Assembly: GCA_036382515.1 (NCBI GenBank)
Contig: DASVHQ010000236.1
Coordinates: forward strand, 1 to 29,195
Reading direction: 5' to 3'
DNA from: JADGRF01 sp036382515
Lineage (GTDB): Bacteria; Myxococcota_A; Polyangia; Polyangiales; JAFGIB01
Length of the DNA stretch: 29,195 nt
The notes under the pieces were generated by a model. That model did not search any database, had not been told where the DNA came from, and saw only the letters and a list, made by a program, of their open reading frames with translations. Shown here piece by piece: positions 1 through 7,759 of this stretch (its first letter is position 1; each line of letters starts with the position of its first letter). Made by a program: the position numbers and the translations under genes.

Positions 1-239
1 GCTACGGGCTTCGCGCTGGCCCAAGGGCGAACCGGTGGAAATCCATGCGTTCGCAGGTATGTCGGTTCACCGCACCTCCCATTTGTGCAAGACCTTCTTG
101 CACAAGTCCCTGGTCGGACCAAATCGAGGCGATCCAGCGTAGTCACGCCCTCTTGACTACGCGAACACTCTAGTAAAGCCTGCGTTACTAAGAGCAACAC
201 GCGGGCAAGTCCGCGTTCCTAGCCCGAGCCTCCTCCGCC
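1..239. other. Leader region of the Fic gene with four consecutive hairpins
   Basis: The stretch before the Fic gene holds four non-overlapping inverted repeats in a row. Positions 83-92/96-105 form a perfect 10-bp stem (TTGTGCAAGA) with a 3-nt loop. Positions 137-145/154-162 form a perfect 9-bp stem (GCGTAGTCA). Positions 171-176/185-190 form a 6-bp stem (TAGTAA), and 200-204/211-215 a 5-bp stem (CGCGG). Stem sequences are unrelated to one another. The plus frame from position 2 is open to a TAG at 140-142 (46 codons) and could be the tail of a gene cut by the window edge, but I recognise no family. No clear promoter or ribosome-binding site was seen. Confidence 0.5.
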
Positions 240-1475
240 ATGCCGAAGCGAACCACAGGCCGATACGAGCGCATCACCATCGCCGGCGAGGAGGTCGCCG
301 CGTTCGTACCGATGCCGCTGCCGCCGAGGAGGCCCGCGCTCGCCATCGACGACGCGCTCGCGGCCCGCGTCCGCGCAGCAGAGCACGCGCTGGCGCGTCT
401 GGATCTCGCAGGCGAGATGGTCCCCTCACTCGACTGGTTCCTCTACGCATTCGTGCGCAAAGAAGCCGTCGTGTCGTCGCAGATCGAAGGCACGCAAGCG
501 ACGCTGGTGGACCTCCTCAACTTCGAAGCGGCGACGGACGTGGACCGCGATGCAGACATGACGGCGGGCGTCGAGGAGATCTGCAACTACGTCGAGGCGC
601 TCTCTTTCGCGCGTGCACAACTCGCGAATCCAAAGGGCCTGCCGTTGTCGATGCGTCTCTTGAACGAAACGCATCGGCGACTGCTTCGGGGCGTGCGCGG
701 TGCGGAGAAAGAGCCGGGCAGCGTGCGTCGCTCGCAGAATTGGATAGGCGGCACACGACCTGGCAACGCAGCGTACGTGCCTCCGCCGCCGCATGCGCTC
801 GGCGAAACCCTCGGCGCGTTCGAGAAGTACATGCACGCGAGCGATGCGCTCCCGCCGCTCGTACGCGCCGGGCTGCTCCACGTGCAGTTCGAGACAATCC
901 ACCCATACCTCGACGGCAACGGCCGCATCGGCAGGCTGCTCATTACGCTCCTGCTCGAGCGCTGGAACCTGCTGAGCAAGCCACTGCTCTACGTGAGCTT
1001 GTTCTTCAAGCGACATCGCGCCGAGTACTACCGGCTGCTAGATGCTGTTCGCAGAGACGGCGACTTCGAGGCTTGGATCAGCTTTTTCCTCGAGGGCGTG
1101 ACGACCATCGCCGACGAGGCGGTCGCATCTGCTCGCGAGCTCTTCGCGCTGGTCGCCGCCGACCGTGCGCGCGTCCTGTCGCAGACGGAGATGTCGGTCA
1201 CGGCAATGCGCCTCTTCGAGGTCCTGCCGCGTCATCCGATCGTGTCGGTCGCGTCGGTGATGAAGCTGCTCGAGACCACGAAGCCAACCGCGGGGCGCTC
1301 GATCGAGCTGCTCGTCTCAGCGGGTGTGCTCGTCGAGGCCACTGGCAAGAAGCGTGATCGATCGTTCACGTACCGGGCGTATCTCGACGCCTTGCGGGTC
1401 GGGACCGAGCTCGAACCCGCGCGGACCGGCGTAGCCGCAACTGCACGGCGTACGATGGGCCGCAGCCGCCGGTAG
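240..1475 (+). CDS. Fic family protein, probable AMP-transferase with built-in inhibitory helix
   Basis: Fic domain enzymes usually transfer AMP from ATP to a hydroxyl on a target protein. The 411-residue product has a Fic/DOC N-terminal region and the core motif HPYLDGNGRIGR at residues 221-232, with the catalytic His221, Asn227 and both motif arginines present. SSQIEG at residues 79-84 fits the (S/T)xxxE(G/N) inhibitory helix, so this looks like a self-inhibited class II Fic protein that needs no separate antitoxin. The C-terminal ~90 residues resemble a winged-helix DNA-binding region, common in this subfamily. The ATG at 240 fits the usual family start (TGRYE near the N-terminus), but the bases before it are pyrimidine-rich and lack a Shine-Dalgarno. 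The target is unknown. It lies beside recombinase debris, suggesting acquisition by transfer. Confidence 0.9.
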   Translation: MPKRTTGRYERITIAGEEVAAFVPMPLPPRRPALAIDDALAARVRAAEHALARLDLAGEMVPSLDWFLYAFVRKEAVVSSQIEGTQATLVDLLNFEAATDVDRDADMTAGVEEICNYVEALSFARAQLANPKGLPLSMRLLNETHRRLLRGVRGAEKEPGSVRRSQNWIGGTRPGNAAYVPPPPHALGETLGAFEKYMHASDALPPLVRAGLLHVQFETIHPYLDGNGRIGRLLITLLLERWNLLSKPLLYVSLFFKRHRAEYYRLLDAVRRDGDFEAWISFFLEGVTTIADEAVASARELFALVAADRARVLSQTEMSVTAMRLFEVLPRHPIVSVASVMKLLETTKPTAGRSIELLVSAGVLVEATGKKRDRSFTYRAYLDALRVGTELEPARTGVAATARRTMGRSRR

Positions 1476-1487
1476 CCGGTTGTGTTC

Positions 1488-1803
1488 TCAGTGTGCGTGA
1501 GTGCGCTCGATGACATGGATGTCGAGCGCGACGCCGGTCGTGCTGAACCAGCGGTGCTCTTGTTTCTCGTGGCGTCGAAAACCGAGCCTGCGCAGATCGG
1601 CCTGAGTGGAGGGGATGTCGGCAACCACGGTCAGGTCGATGTCGTTGGTGCGGCGCCAGGTCATCGAGCCGTGGCAGCCAAGGGCTGCGGCTCCGATGAC
1701 GACAAGCTTGCGGTCGGACCACGCGCCTGCGAGTTCGATGAGGACCCGCGTCTGCTCCAGCGTGAAGGGCGCGGTCGTCCCCGTTATCTTCCAGCGGTCA
1801 GGG
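1488..1803 (-). pseudogene. Nucleotidyltransferase-like gene remnant
   Basis: The minus-strand frame encodes a segment with VVIGAAALGCHG followed by NDIDLTV, the arrangement seen in small nucleotidyltransferase-fold proteins of the AbiEii/MNT type, where the DxD acidic pair binds metal. It ends after DIHVIERTHAH, well short of the usual length, and no convincing start codon lies next to the recognisable region. The upstream frame runs through a 24-bp tandem repeat and then into the recombinase remnant. I read it as a fragment truncated at both ends, abutting the Fic gene tail to tail with a 12-bp gap. A short functional gene cannot be excluded. Confidence 0.5.
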
Positions 1804-1827
1804 CCCGTTATCTTCCAGCGGTCAGGT
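1780..1827. repeat. 24-bp tandem repeat, two perfect copies
   Basis: Two adjacent 24-bp units (CCCGTTATCTTCCAGCGG plus six more bases) occupy 1780-1803 and 1804-1827. On the minus strand one frame reads PDRWKITG twice, and another frame supplies the last residues and the TAA of the recombinase remnant. The repeat sits exactly at the junction of the two gene remnants, so it may mark a rearrangement point. Confidence 0.85.
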
Positions 1828-2269
1828 TCCGCGGCGGCCTTGCATTGCGTTGCTTTGGTGCAGGCGTTGACCACGTCTCTCTCCGTCGCGCCGCGTTCGT
1901 CCATGCTTGAATCACGACCTCCACCGCACGCGCAATCTGCATCGCCTCTTCGAGCGTGCGGATGTCGCGGTGGATCCCACGAATCGTGCCGGCGTAGTGC
2001 CGTTCGGCGATCTCGACGCTGTGGCCGAGTTGCTTGGCTGCCATGAAGAGAGTCGCGCTGCCGAAGATGTTCGAGCAGGTCAGGTATGTCGATGCGGTGC
2101 TGCGCAGAAGCTGCCAACTGTACTTCGGCGCGCCGTACTCCTCGATCAAGCGCTCTCTCGCGGCTTCGACGAGGTCGTGCGCGCTCAGCTCCGGACCCGA
2201 GCCACGCGGCGCTCGCCCGCCCTGTGCCGGCGCTAGCCGCCGCTCGATTCGCCGCTTCTCAGATCGCAT
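1808..2269 (-). pseudogene. Tyrosine recombinase (phage-integrase family) C-terminal remnant
   Basis: The frame contains a WQLLRST block followed about 20 residues later by KQLGHSVEIAERHYAG. This is the spacing of the second catalytic Arg, the LGH histidine and the nucleophilic Tyr in tyrosine recombinases. The His usually found two or three residues before the second Arg is replaced here (WQLLR). The N-terminal DNA-binding part and the first catalytic Arg are missing, and the residues before SAHDLVEAARERL look like non-coding read-in. It is best read as a decayed integrase that once mobilised this accessory patch. Its TAA lies inside the 24-bp tandem repeat. Confidence 0.65.
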
Positions 2270-2637
2270 CCAGCGTCGTACGTTTCAGTTCACCTGAAAG
2301 CCCTCCCTCTTCTGGTTTGCAACCGAAGAAACGCTTGGGCTTTCAGGTTTAATCCGCCGCGCGACCTTCTTTTCTCGCTAGATCAGGGCCTAGTACACGC
2401 GACACATTCAGCGGATGGGCCGCGGCCAGGAGCCCGACCCCACCGCGAGTCCGCTGCTCGCGATGTTCGCAGTGCGCGGCTCACAGAGCGTCGGCTGGCT
2501 GTGGTCGAGGCTGCGCGCCTAGTGATCACAGCGCCGCCATGCGACGCTGGCGTCACGCGAATTTTGCTGGCCAATCCGGCGCTTAGGCCGTAGAGAAGGG
2601 CGCGCCTTTTTTGATCCCCTTGGGCGGAGGTTCAGTA
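2270..2637. other. Intergenic region before speA with a nested inverted repeat
   Basis: No gene is evident. CCTGAAAGCCC at 2293-2303 pairs perfectly with GGGCTTTCAGG at 2337-2347. Inside the 33-nt loop a second stem forms from CTTC-T-GGTT and AACC-GAAG (2309-2328) with one bulged T and a TGC loop. The whole could be a terminator, a recombination site left by the neighbouring integrase, or a cruciform. It lacks the conserved attC core boxes. The rest of the interval shows nothing recognisable until the speA ribosome-binding site. Confidence 0.5.
2626..2630 (+). promoter_or_regulatory. Ribosome-binding site that sets the speA start
   Basis: A perfect GGAGG lies 7 nt before GTG 2638. A longer in-frame start (TTG 2611) would place this site inside the coding region and has no Shine-Dalgarno of its own, so GTG 2638 is preferred. 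Confidence 0.75.
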
Positions 2638-4572
2638 GTGATCGACCAGGACAACGAGGTGCCAGGCTGGACCATCGCCAGGAGCAGCGAACTCTATCAA
2701 GTTCGCGGTTGGGGCGAACCGTACTTCTCCATCAGCGAACGCGGCACGGTCGTGGTCAGGCCCGATCCGGAGAGGCCCGATCGCGAGATCGACCTCTACA
2801 ACCTGGTGCAGAACCTCAGAGCGCGCGGCCTCGATGCGCCGCTCTTGATTCGCTTCAGCGACATCCTGCGTGACCGCATCAAGCGCCTGAACGAGTGCTT
2901 CGCGAAGGCCATCAAGGACTACGACTACGCGGGCAGCTACCGCGGCGTGTTCCCGGTGAAGGTGAACCAGCAGAAGCACCTGATCGACGAGGTGGTCGAG
3001 TTCGGCCAGCCCTGGCACTTCGGTCTGGAGGCCGGTTCCAAGCCCGAGCTGCTGATCGCGCTCTCGGCCATGAGCGATCCCAACAGCCTGATCGTCTGCA
3101 ACGGCTACAAAGATCGCAAGTACATCGAGACGGCCCTCTTGGCGCAGCGTTTCGGCAAGACTGTGATCGTGGTGCTCGAGCGTATCGAGGAGCTGCAGTT
3201 CGCGCTCGATGCCGCCGCCAAAACCGGCATCCGGCCCACGCTCGGCGTGCGCGCCAAGCTCAGCTCGCGCGGCGTCGGTCGCTGGAAAGACTCGGCGGGC
3301 GACCGCGCGAAGTTCGGCCTGACTGTGAGCGAGATCGTGGAGGTCTGCGACCGGCTCGCGGCGCGCGACATGCTCGAGTGCCTGCAGCTTTTGCACTTCC
3401 ACATCGGCAGCCAGATCTCGAGCATCATCTCGATCAAGACGGCGATGCAGGAGGCAGCGAACCTCTACGTCGAGCTCGCCAAGCTCGGGGCCGGCATGAA
3501 GTACTTCGACGTGGGTGGTGGTCTCGCCGTCGACTACGACGGCAGCAAGACCGACTTCCACGCCAGCAAGAACTACAACGTGCAGGAGTACGCCGCCGAC
3601 GTGGTCGCGGGCATCCAGGAAGCCTGCACCAAGGCCAGCGTGGCCCCGCCCACCATCATCAGCGAGAGCGGCCGCGCGACCGCCGCGCATCAGTCCGTGC
3701 TGATCTTCGAGGTCGTGGGCACGCACGAGGTGCGCCATCATGGAGAGGCGCAAGAACCGCCGGCCGGCTCCAACCGCGTGCTCCTGCAGCTCTACCAGAC
3801 CTGCAAGGGCATCCAGCCCAAGAACCTGCAAGAGGCCTACCACGACGCGCAGCAGGGCAAGGAAGAAGCCGAGAGCTTGTTCAAGCTCGGCTACCTCAGC
3901 CTGCGCGAGCGCGCCGTGGCCGAGCGCCTGTTCTGGGCGTGCTGCGAGAAGATCTCCGTCACAGCGCGACGGCTCAAGCGCGTGCCCGAAGAGGTCGCCG
4001 ACCTCGACGAGCAGATGGCCGCCATCTACTACGGCAACTTCTCCATCTTCCAGTCGGTGCCCGACACCTGGGCCATCGACCAGCTCTTCCCGATCATGCC
4101 GATCCACCGCTTGAACGAAGAGCCCACGGTGCGCTGCGAGGTGGCTGACCTCACCTGCGACAGCGACGGCAAGATCGACCGCTTCATCGACGTGGAAGAC
4201 CCCAAGTCCGTGCTCGAAGTGCACACGGTCAAGGCCGACGAGCCGTACATGATGGGCATCTTCCTGACGGGCGCCTATCAAGAGATCCTGGGCGACCTGC
4301 ACAACCTCTTCGGCGACACCAACGCCGTGCACGTGCGCCTCTCCGACAACGGCGACGGCGACGGCTACGAAGTGAGCCACGTGGTGAAGGGCGACTCGAT
4401 CCACGAGGTGCTCAGCTACGTGGAGTACGAGCCAAGCGTGATGGTGGAGCGCATGCGCCTGCAAGCCGAGCGCGCCGTACGCGAAGGCCGCATCACGGTC
4501 GATCAGGTGAAGCTGCTCTTGCGGCACTACGAAGAGAGCCTGGGCAGCTACACGTATCTCACTGACGACTGA
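2638..4572 (+). CDS. speA: Biosynthetic arginine decarboxylase SpeA
   Basis: SpeA is a PLP-dependent fold-III decarboxylase that converts arginine to agmatine, the first step of the agmatine route to putrescine and spermidine. The 644-residue product (GTG start) is close to the E. coli length of about 658 and matches end to end. The PLP lysine lies in PVKVNQ at residue 108. LEAGSK, VCNGYKDR, LHFHIGSQ, FDVGGGL and ESGRA follow in the expected order. The C-terminal half holds LTCDSDGKID, GAYQEILGDLHNLFGDT and the terminal GSYTYL block. The gene stands alone: no agmatinase or agmatine deiminase gene is next to it. A long minus-strand frame covers nearly the whole gene but is a codon-bias shadow. 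Confidence 0.97.
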   Translation: MIDQDNEVPGWTIARSSELYQVRGWGEPYFSISERGTVVVRPDPERPDREIDLYNLVQNLRARGLDAPLLIRFSDILRDRIKRLNECFAKAIKDYDYAGSYRGVFPVKVNQQKHLIDEVVEFGQPWHFGLEAGSKPELLIALSAMSDPNSLIVCNGYKDRKYIETALLAQRFGKTVIVVLERIEELQFALDAAAKTGIRPTLGVRAKLSSRGVGRWKDSAGDRAKFGLTVSEIVEVCDRLAARDMLECLQLLHFHIGSQISSIISIKTAMQEAANLYVELAKLGAGMKYFDVGGGLAVDYDGSKTDFHASKNYNVQEYAADVVAGIQEACTKASVAPPTIISESGRATAAHQSVLIFEVVGTHEVRHHGEAQEPPAGSNRVLLQLYQTCKGIQPKNLQEAYHDAQQGKEEAESLFKLGYLSLRERAVAERLFWACCEKISVTARRLKRVPEEVADLDEQMAAIYYGNFSIFQSVPDTWAIDQLFPIMPIHRLNEEPTVRCEVADLTCDSDGKIDRFIDVEDPKSVLEVHTVKADEPYMMGIFLTGAYQEILGDLHNLFGDTNAVHVRLSDNGDGDGYEVSHVVKGDSIHEVLSYVEYEPSVMVERMRLQAERAVREGRITVDQVKLLLRHYEESLGSYTYLTDD

Positions 4573-4605
4573 AGCCCGGGTGCTGGTGTCGCGATCGCTG
4601 ATGGG

Positions 4606-4730
4606 GCGCGCAGGGCCGGGTGGGAGCTCTCGGGCTCAAACAGTCCTCGGCCAATAGCGCTGAGGGCCGTGCAGTGGCGGTGATCGGGCCTGCGGAGCTC
4701 GCCCAAGAGCCCTCACCCGGCCCTGTGCGC
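4606..4730. repeat. ~125-bp palindromic repeat, single unit (type 2)
   Basis: The ends form an imperfect inverted repeat of about 30 bp (GCGCGCAGGGCCGGGTG on the left, with a close complement on the right). The apex has CTCTCGGGCTC, AGTCCTCGG and CGGGCCTGCGG. These blocks are shared with the unit at 6789-6910 and, more distantly, with the doublet units at 7881-8330, 15720-16160 and 21891-22185. No coding function is apparent. Confidence 0.75.
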
Positions 4731-5077
4731 TGCGTCGCTGACGCGTGCGAACAACTCGCCAGGGACGCTGGTTTGTGTGGCGCCCTGTCAGCTCACGGAC
4801 AAACCGGGTAGCCCGCTGATCATCTCTCTTGTCGCCGACCGCCAGCGCACACGCAGTGAGCAGCGGCGCGCCGAAGGTCTTCAAGTGGCAGCAGGCTCGC
4901 ACGGGCCCGAGAAGATACGTCGTTCACGAGCCAACTCAGGCGCTGAACGAGCTGGTGATCGAGTTTCGAGAGGGCTCGCAGTAGCGACCCGGGCACGACG
5001 AATCGGACGGCAGCCCGAAGCGCGCGCAGCTTCGAGCGCCGGCGTCTCAGTCCGGGCTTGTGTGAGTAATCTAAAGT

Positions 5078-5092
5078 GGTATCTTAGATACC
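5078..5092. promoter_or_regulatory. Operator-like dyad at the ATPase start
   Basis: GGTATC-TTA-GATACC is a perfect 6-bp dyad ending 3 nt before ATG 5096, where the ribosome-binding site would be expected. A protein bound here would block expression, so autoregulation is plausible. This is inference from position only. Related sequence recurs after the gene: GATACCTC at 6299-6306 and the palindrome AAGATATCTT at 6319-6328. Confidence 0.4.
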
Positions 5093-5095
5093 TCA

Positions 5096-6274
5096 ATGGC
5101 AAAGTACGCTCATCGACAGCTCGAAAAACAGGTCGCAGCCGCGGCGCGGGGCTTCCCGGCGCTGGTGCTCACCGGGCCGCGGCGCTCGGGCAAGACGACT
5201 CTGCTGCGGAGGCTGTTCCCCGCGGCAACCTATGTGCTGGCCGAGGATCCCGACGTCGTGGCGCGTCTGAGGGCCGACCCGCAGGGCTTTCTCGACGCGA
5301 TCAAGACGCCCGCCATCCTCGATGAGGTCCAGAACGTACCGGAGGTCTTCGCGTTCGTGCGCGCGCGCATCGATCGCGCCCCGCGCAAACTGGGTCAGTG
5401 GCTCTTGACCGGCTCGCAGGAGGCGCCATTGATGCGGAACGTGAGCGAGTCGATGGCGGGACGCGCAGCAATCCTGCAGCTGTTGCCGCTGTCGGCGGCA
5501 GAGAGCGACAAGGTGAGCCCGTTTCGCGGTGGCTACCCCGAGGTGCTCGCAAGGCCAAGCGCGGCTCGCCTGTGGTTCAGCTCGTACGTGCAGACCTATC
5601 TCGAGCGCGACGTGCGACAGGTCCTGAACGTCCACGATCTGTCCGTCTTTCGACGCTTCATGGCGCTGGTCGCGAGCCGACACGGCCAAGTGCTGAACAA
5701 GACCGATCTCGCGGCGCCGCTCGGTGTCAGCATCCCCACGATCACGCAGTGGCTTGCAGTGCTCGAAACCACCCTGCAGATCGCGCTCGTACCGCCGTAC
5801 TTCGAGAACCTCGGCAAGCGCCTGATCAAATCGCCCAAGCTCTACCTGCTGGATTCGGGACTCGTCTGCCACCTGCTCGGCATCGAATCCAACGCGGAGC
5901 TGCAGCGCTCGGTGCTGGGCGGTGCGGTGTTCGAAGGCTTCATCGCATCCGAGATCATCAAGTCGCAACTGCACGCAGGTCGTCGCAGAGAGCTCTACTA
6001 CTTCCGCGATCAGCAGGGCCTGGAGGTGGACTTCGTGGTGCCAGGAAAGTCGGGGGCGGTGCACCTGATCGAAGCCAAGGCCGGCGCCACCGTGCGCCCC
6101 GAGATGGCAGCGCCGATGCTCAAGCTAGCGCAAGCATTCCGCCGAAGGCCGCGACCAGCACGCGTGGACATGACGATCGTGCACGGAGTGTCCACACACG
6201 CGAGCCACGCGCTGGCCAGCGTCGCGAAGGGCGTGCGAGCCGAAGCGTGGCCGAGCTGGGCGCGTGGGCTCTGA
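5096..6274 (+). CDS. ATP-binding protein, AAA_14 / DUF4143 family
   Basis: This 392-residue protein belongs to the widespread AAA_14-DUF4143 ATPases, whose cellular role is largely undefined and which are common in horizontally acquired regions. Walker A is GPRRSGKTT at residues 27-35 and Walker B is ILDEVQ at residues 74-79. LLTGSQ, a sensor-like motif, follows. The DUF4143 part begins near GGYPEVL, continues through YLERDVRQ and a helix-turn-helix-like stretch (LAAPLGVSIPTITQWLAVLE), and ends with a PD-(D/E)xK-like fold region showing EVDFVV and EAKAG. ATG 5096 is chosen because it begins the family N-terminus; no Shine-Dalgarno is visible. Hairpins of one repeat family lie on both sides, and an IS91-like scrap follows 3'. 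Confidence 0.88.
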   Translation: MAKYAHRQLEKQVAAAARGFPALVLTGPRRSGKTTLLRRLFPAATYVLAEDPDVVARLRADPQGFLDAIKTPAILDEVQNVPEVFAFVRARIDRAPRKLGQWLLTGSQEAPLMRNVSESMAGRAAILQLLPLSAAESDKVSPFRGGYPEVLARPSAARLWFSSYVQTYLERDVRQVLNVHDLSVFRRFMALVASRHGQVLNKTDLAAPLGVSIPTITQWLAVLETTLQIALVPPYFENLGKRLIKSPKLYLLDSGLVCHLLGIESNAELQRSVLGGAVFEGFIASEIIKSQLHAGRRRELYYFRDQQGLEVDFVVPGKSGAVHLIEAKAGATVRPEMAAPMLKLAQAFRRRPRPARVDMTIVHGVSTHASHALASVAKGVRAEAWPSWARGL

Positions 6275-6330
6275 TGCGCGTAAACCACATAAACCGGGGA
6301 TACCTCGCGAGTTGACGTAAGATATCTTGC

Positions 6331-6441
6331 GCCCTCGGCGTGAGCGCGGGCCTCGGCCAGGAAGGTCTCGAGCTCTTGCTGCAGCACGCCGTACAACGCG
6401 CTGGTTTCGGGCTCGCGCCGGCGATAGCGCCGCGCTGCGTC
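6331..6441 (-). pseudogene. IS91-family transposase N-terminal fragment
   Basis: The minus strand encodes YRRREPETSALYGVL followed by LETFLAEARAHAEG. This resembles the first ~35 residues of IS91-type HUH transposases, which begin with a Y-x-R-R-x-P-E block and then LETFL. The reading frame loses similarity at 6331, next to the ATPase cassette, and no HUH or catalytic Tyr segment is present anywhere in the window. The fragment is too short to be active. Confidence 0.5.
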
Positions 6442-6788
6442 CGAGCTGTGGGGTTGGCCTGCTGCTGAGTCCACGCGCGCTGTCGCAAGTTGCACGCCGA
6501 CAGAGACCTCCAGTACTTCCGCGGTGCTCGCGCGGCGTCGCTGGCGAAGCGCCCAGTCGCCGTCAGCGGCCGCCAGCTGGAGCCAGCAACTCGCGGCATT
6601 TGCAGCGCGCAGCAAGGTGCGTTGCCAGCCGGCTGACGGCACACCAACTTTCCCTTACGACAGCGAGAGCCGCAGCTGTGACGGCTGAGCGCTGTGCGGC
6701 CTTGCTGCTGACGGCGGCGGCTGTGGTGCCTGTCCGGCCTGACGCGCGCCAAGCCAAACACCCACTGACAGCGACCGCGAGCGACGAA

Positions 6789-6910
6789 GCGCGCGGAGCG
6801 GGCGGGGGCTCTTGGGCGAGTTCCGCAGGCCCATCAGCGTTATTGCGTGGCCGACAGCGTAATCGACCGAGGACTGTTCGAGCCCGAGAGCCCCCACCCG
6901 CTCCGCGCGC
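6789..6910. repeat. ~122-bp palindromic repeat, single unit (type 2, inverted)
   Basis: Its reverse complement aligns closely with 4606-4730 along its length. The arms GCGCGCGGAGCGGG and its complement form a ~30-bp stem with few mismatches. CTCTCGGGCTCG, CAGTCCTCGG and GGGCCTGCGGAACTCGCCC are the shared apical blocks. Together with 4606-4730 it flanks the DUF4143 ATPase gene and the IS91-like scrap in opposite orientation. Confidence 0.75.
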
Positions 6911-6931
6911 CCAGCAGGTCACACTCCCCTG

Positions 6932-7759
6932 TCAGATCAGACCTTCGCGCTTGCCGATCTCGCGCACCGCTGGCAGCACCGCATCGAACGCGGCTGCGTT
7001 GCACGCGAGGATGCCGTGACGTGTCTTCAGGTCGCTGCCGCCGTACACGAAGGGCTGGCCGTCGAGCTGCGTGAAGCGGCCGCCAGCGGCTCGCAAGATG
7101 GCTTCGGGACCGCAGGTGTCCCAGGCGCTCGACTTGTCGGAGACGTGCACGTAGAGATCCGCGCGCTGCTCGGCGATCTGGCCGATCTTCAAGCCCACCG
7201 AGCCGCTGACGGCTTCCTGGTGGATGCCCAGCACACGCATCAGCTCCTCGGTGCTCTTGGGGCGGTGCGAACGCGACACCACCAGGCGCAGCTCGGCGGT
7301 CGCGGCGGTGGGCGTGACGTGCAGCGCGCGCGTGTTGCCGGCGTGCTCGAGGAACGCGCCCTGGCCTACAACGCCACGATACAGCTTGTCCTGGCTCGGC
7401 TGCAGCACGACGCCGAGCTCGGCACGGCCGTCGATGGACAGGCCGAGCATCACCGAGAACTCGCCGTTCTTGGAGATGAACTCCTTGGTGCCATCGAGCG
7501 GGTCGACGTACCAGATGCGGCGCTTCTGCAGCGCAGCGCTGTGCTCTTCGTTTTCTTCCGCGACGATGCCGTCGTCCGGGAAGTGCTGGCGCAAGCGCTC
7601 GACGATCAGCGCATTGGCGCGGCGGTCGGCTTCGGTGACCGGGTCGGTCTTTCCTTGACCCTTGAACGCGACGTCGAAGTCGGTGGCGTAGATCTCGAGC
7701 AACACGCGCCCGGCTTCGCGGGCGATCGTGACGGCAGCTTGTAGCTCTTGGTCCAACAT
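6932..7759 (-). CDS. cysQ: 3'(2'),5'-bisphosphate nucleotidase, CysQ / inositol monophosphatase family
   Basis: Members of this Mg2+-dependent family remove a phosphate from 3'-phosphoadenosine 5'-phosphate (a by-product of sulfate assimilation) or from inositol phosphates. The 275-residue protein has DPVTEADRRAN near residue 39, the metal ligands EEN at 68-70, the signature WYVDPLDGT at 83-91 with Asp86 and Asp89, and WDTCGPEAIL from residue 213 with Asp214. The TKEF run after the signature favours CysQ over plain inositol monophosphatase. ATG 7757-7759 starts at the usual distance from the first motif, but no good Shine-Dalgarno precedes it. The gene is monocistronic, with a hairpin doublet 121 bp upstream. 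No other sulfur-assimilation gene is nearby. Confidence 0.9.
   Translation of the reverse strand: MLDQELQAAVTIAREAGRVLLEIYATDFDVAFKGQGKTDPVTEADRRANALIVERLRQHFPDDGIVAEENEEHSAALQKRRIWYVDPLDGTKEFISKNGEFSVMLGLSIDGRAELGVVLQPSQDKLYRGVVGQGAFLEHAGNTRALHVTPTAATAELRLVVSRSHRPKSTEELMRVLGIHQEAVSGSVGLKIGQIAEQRADLYVHVSDKSSAWDTCGPEAILRAAGGRFTQLDGQPFVYGGSDLKTRHGILACNAAAFDAVLPAVREIGKREGLI

Larger units (their letters stand above)
4573..5095. other. Intergenic region with hairpin repeat and possible gene scrap
   Basis: The first part holds a hairpin of the window-wide palindrome family (4606-4730). Further on, a plus-strand frame from GTG 4856 to TAG 4982-4984 could encode about 42 residues ending NELVIEFREGSQ with plausible codon use. 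It matches nothing I recognise and may be the tail of a lost gene. The end of the interval carries the operator-like dyad of the downstream ATPase gene. Confidence 0.4.
6275..6931. other. Intergenic region of mobile-element debris
   Basis: From left to right it contains an octamer and palindrome resembling the ATPase operator (6299-6328), a minus-strand IS91-like transposase fragment (6331-6441), about 340 bp with no recognisable gene, and a hairpin repeat (6789-6910). The minus frame stays open through much of 6440-6640 but shows no family resemblance, and I do not call it. Confidence 0.5.

Noticed and set aside
2293..2347. Nested inverted repeat as an integron attC site
   Set aside because: The conserved RYYYAAC/GTTRRRY core boxes are not present at the stem ends, and no integron integrase is visible.
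2632..4527. 631-codon open frame antisense to speA
   Set aside because: It mirrors speA codon bias in high-GC DNA, is rich in His/Val/Leu/Ala with no domain, and speA is unmistakable on the other strand.
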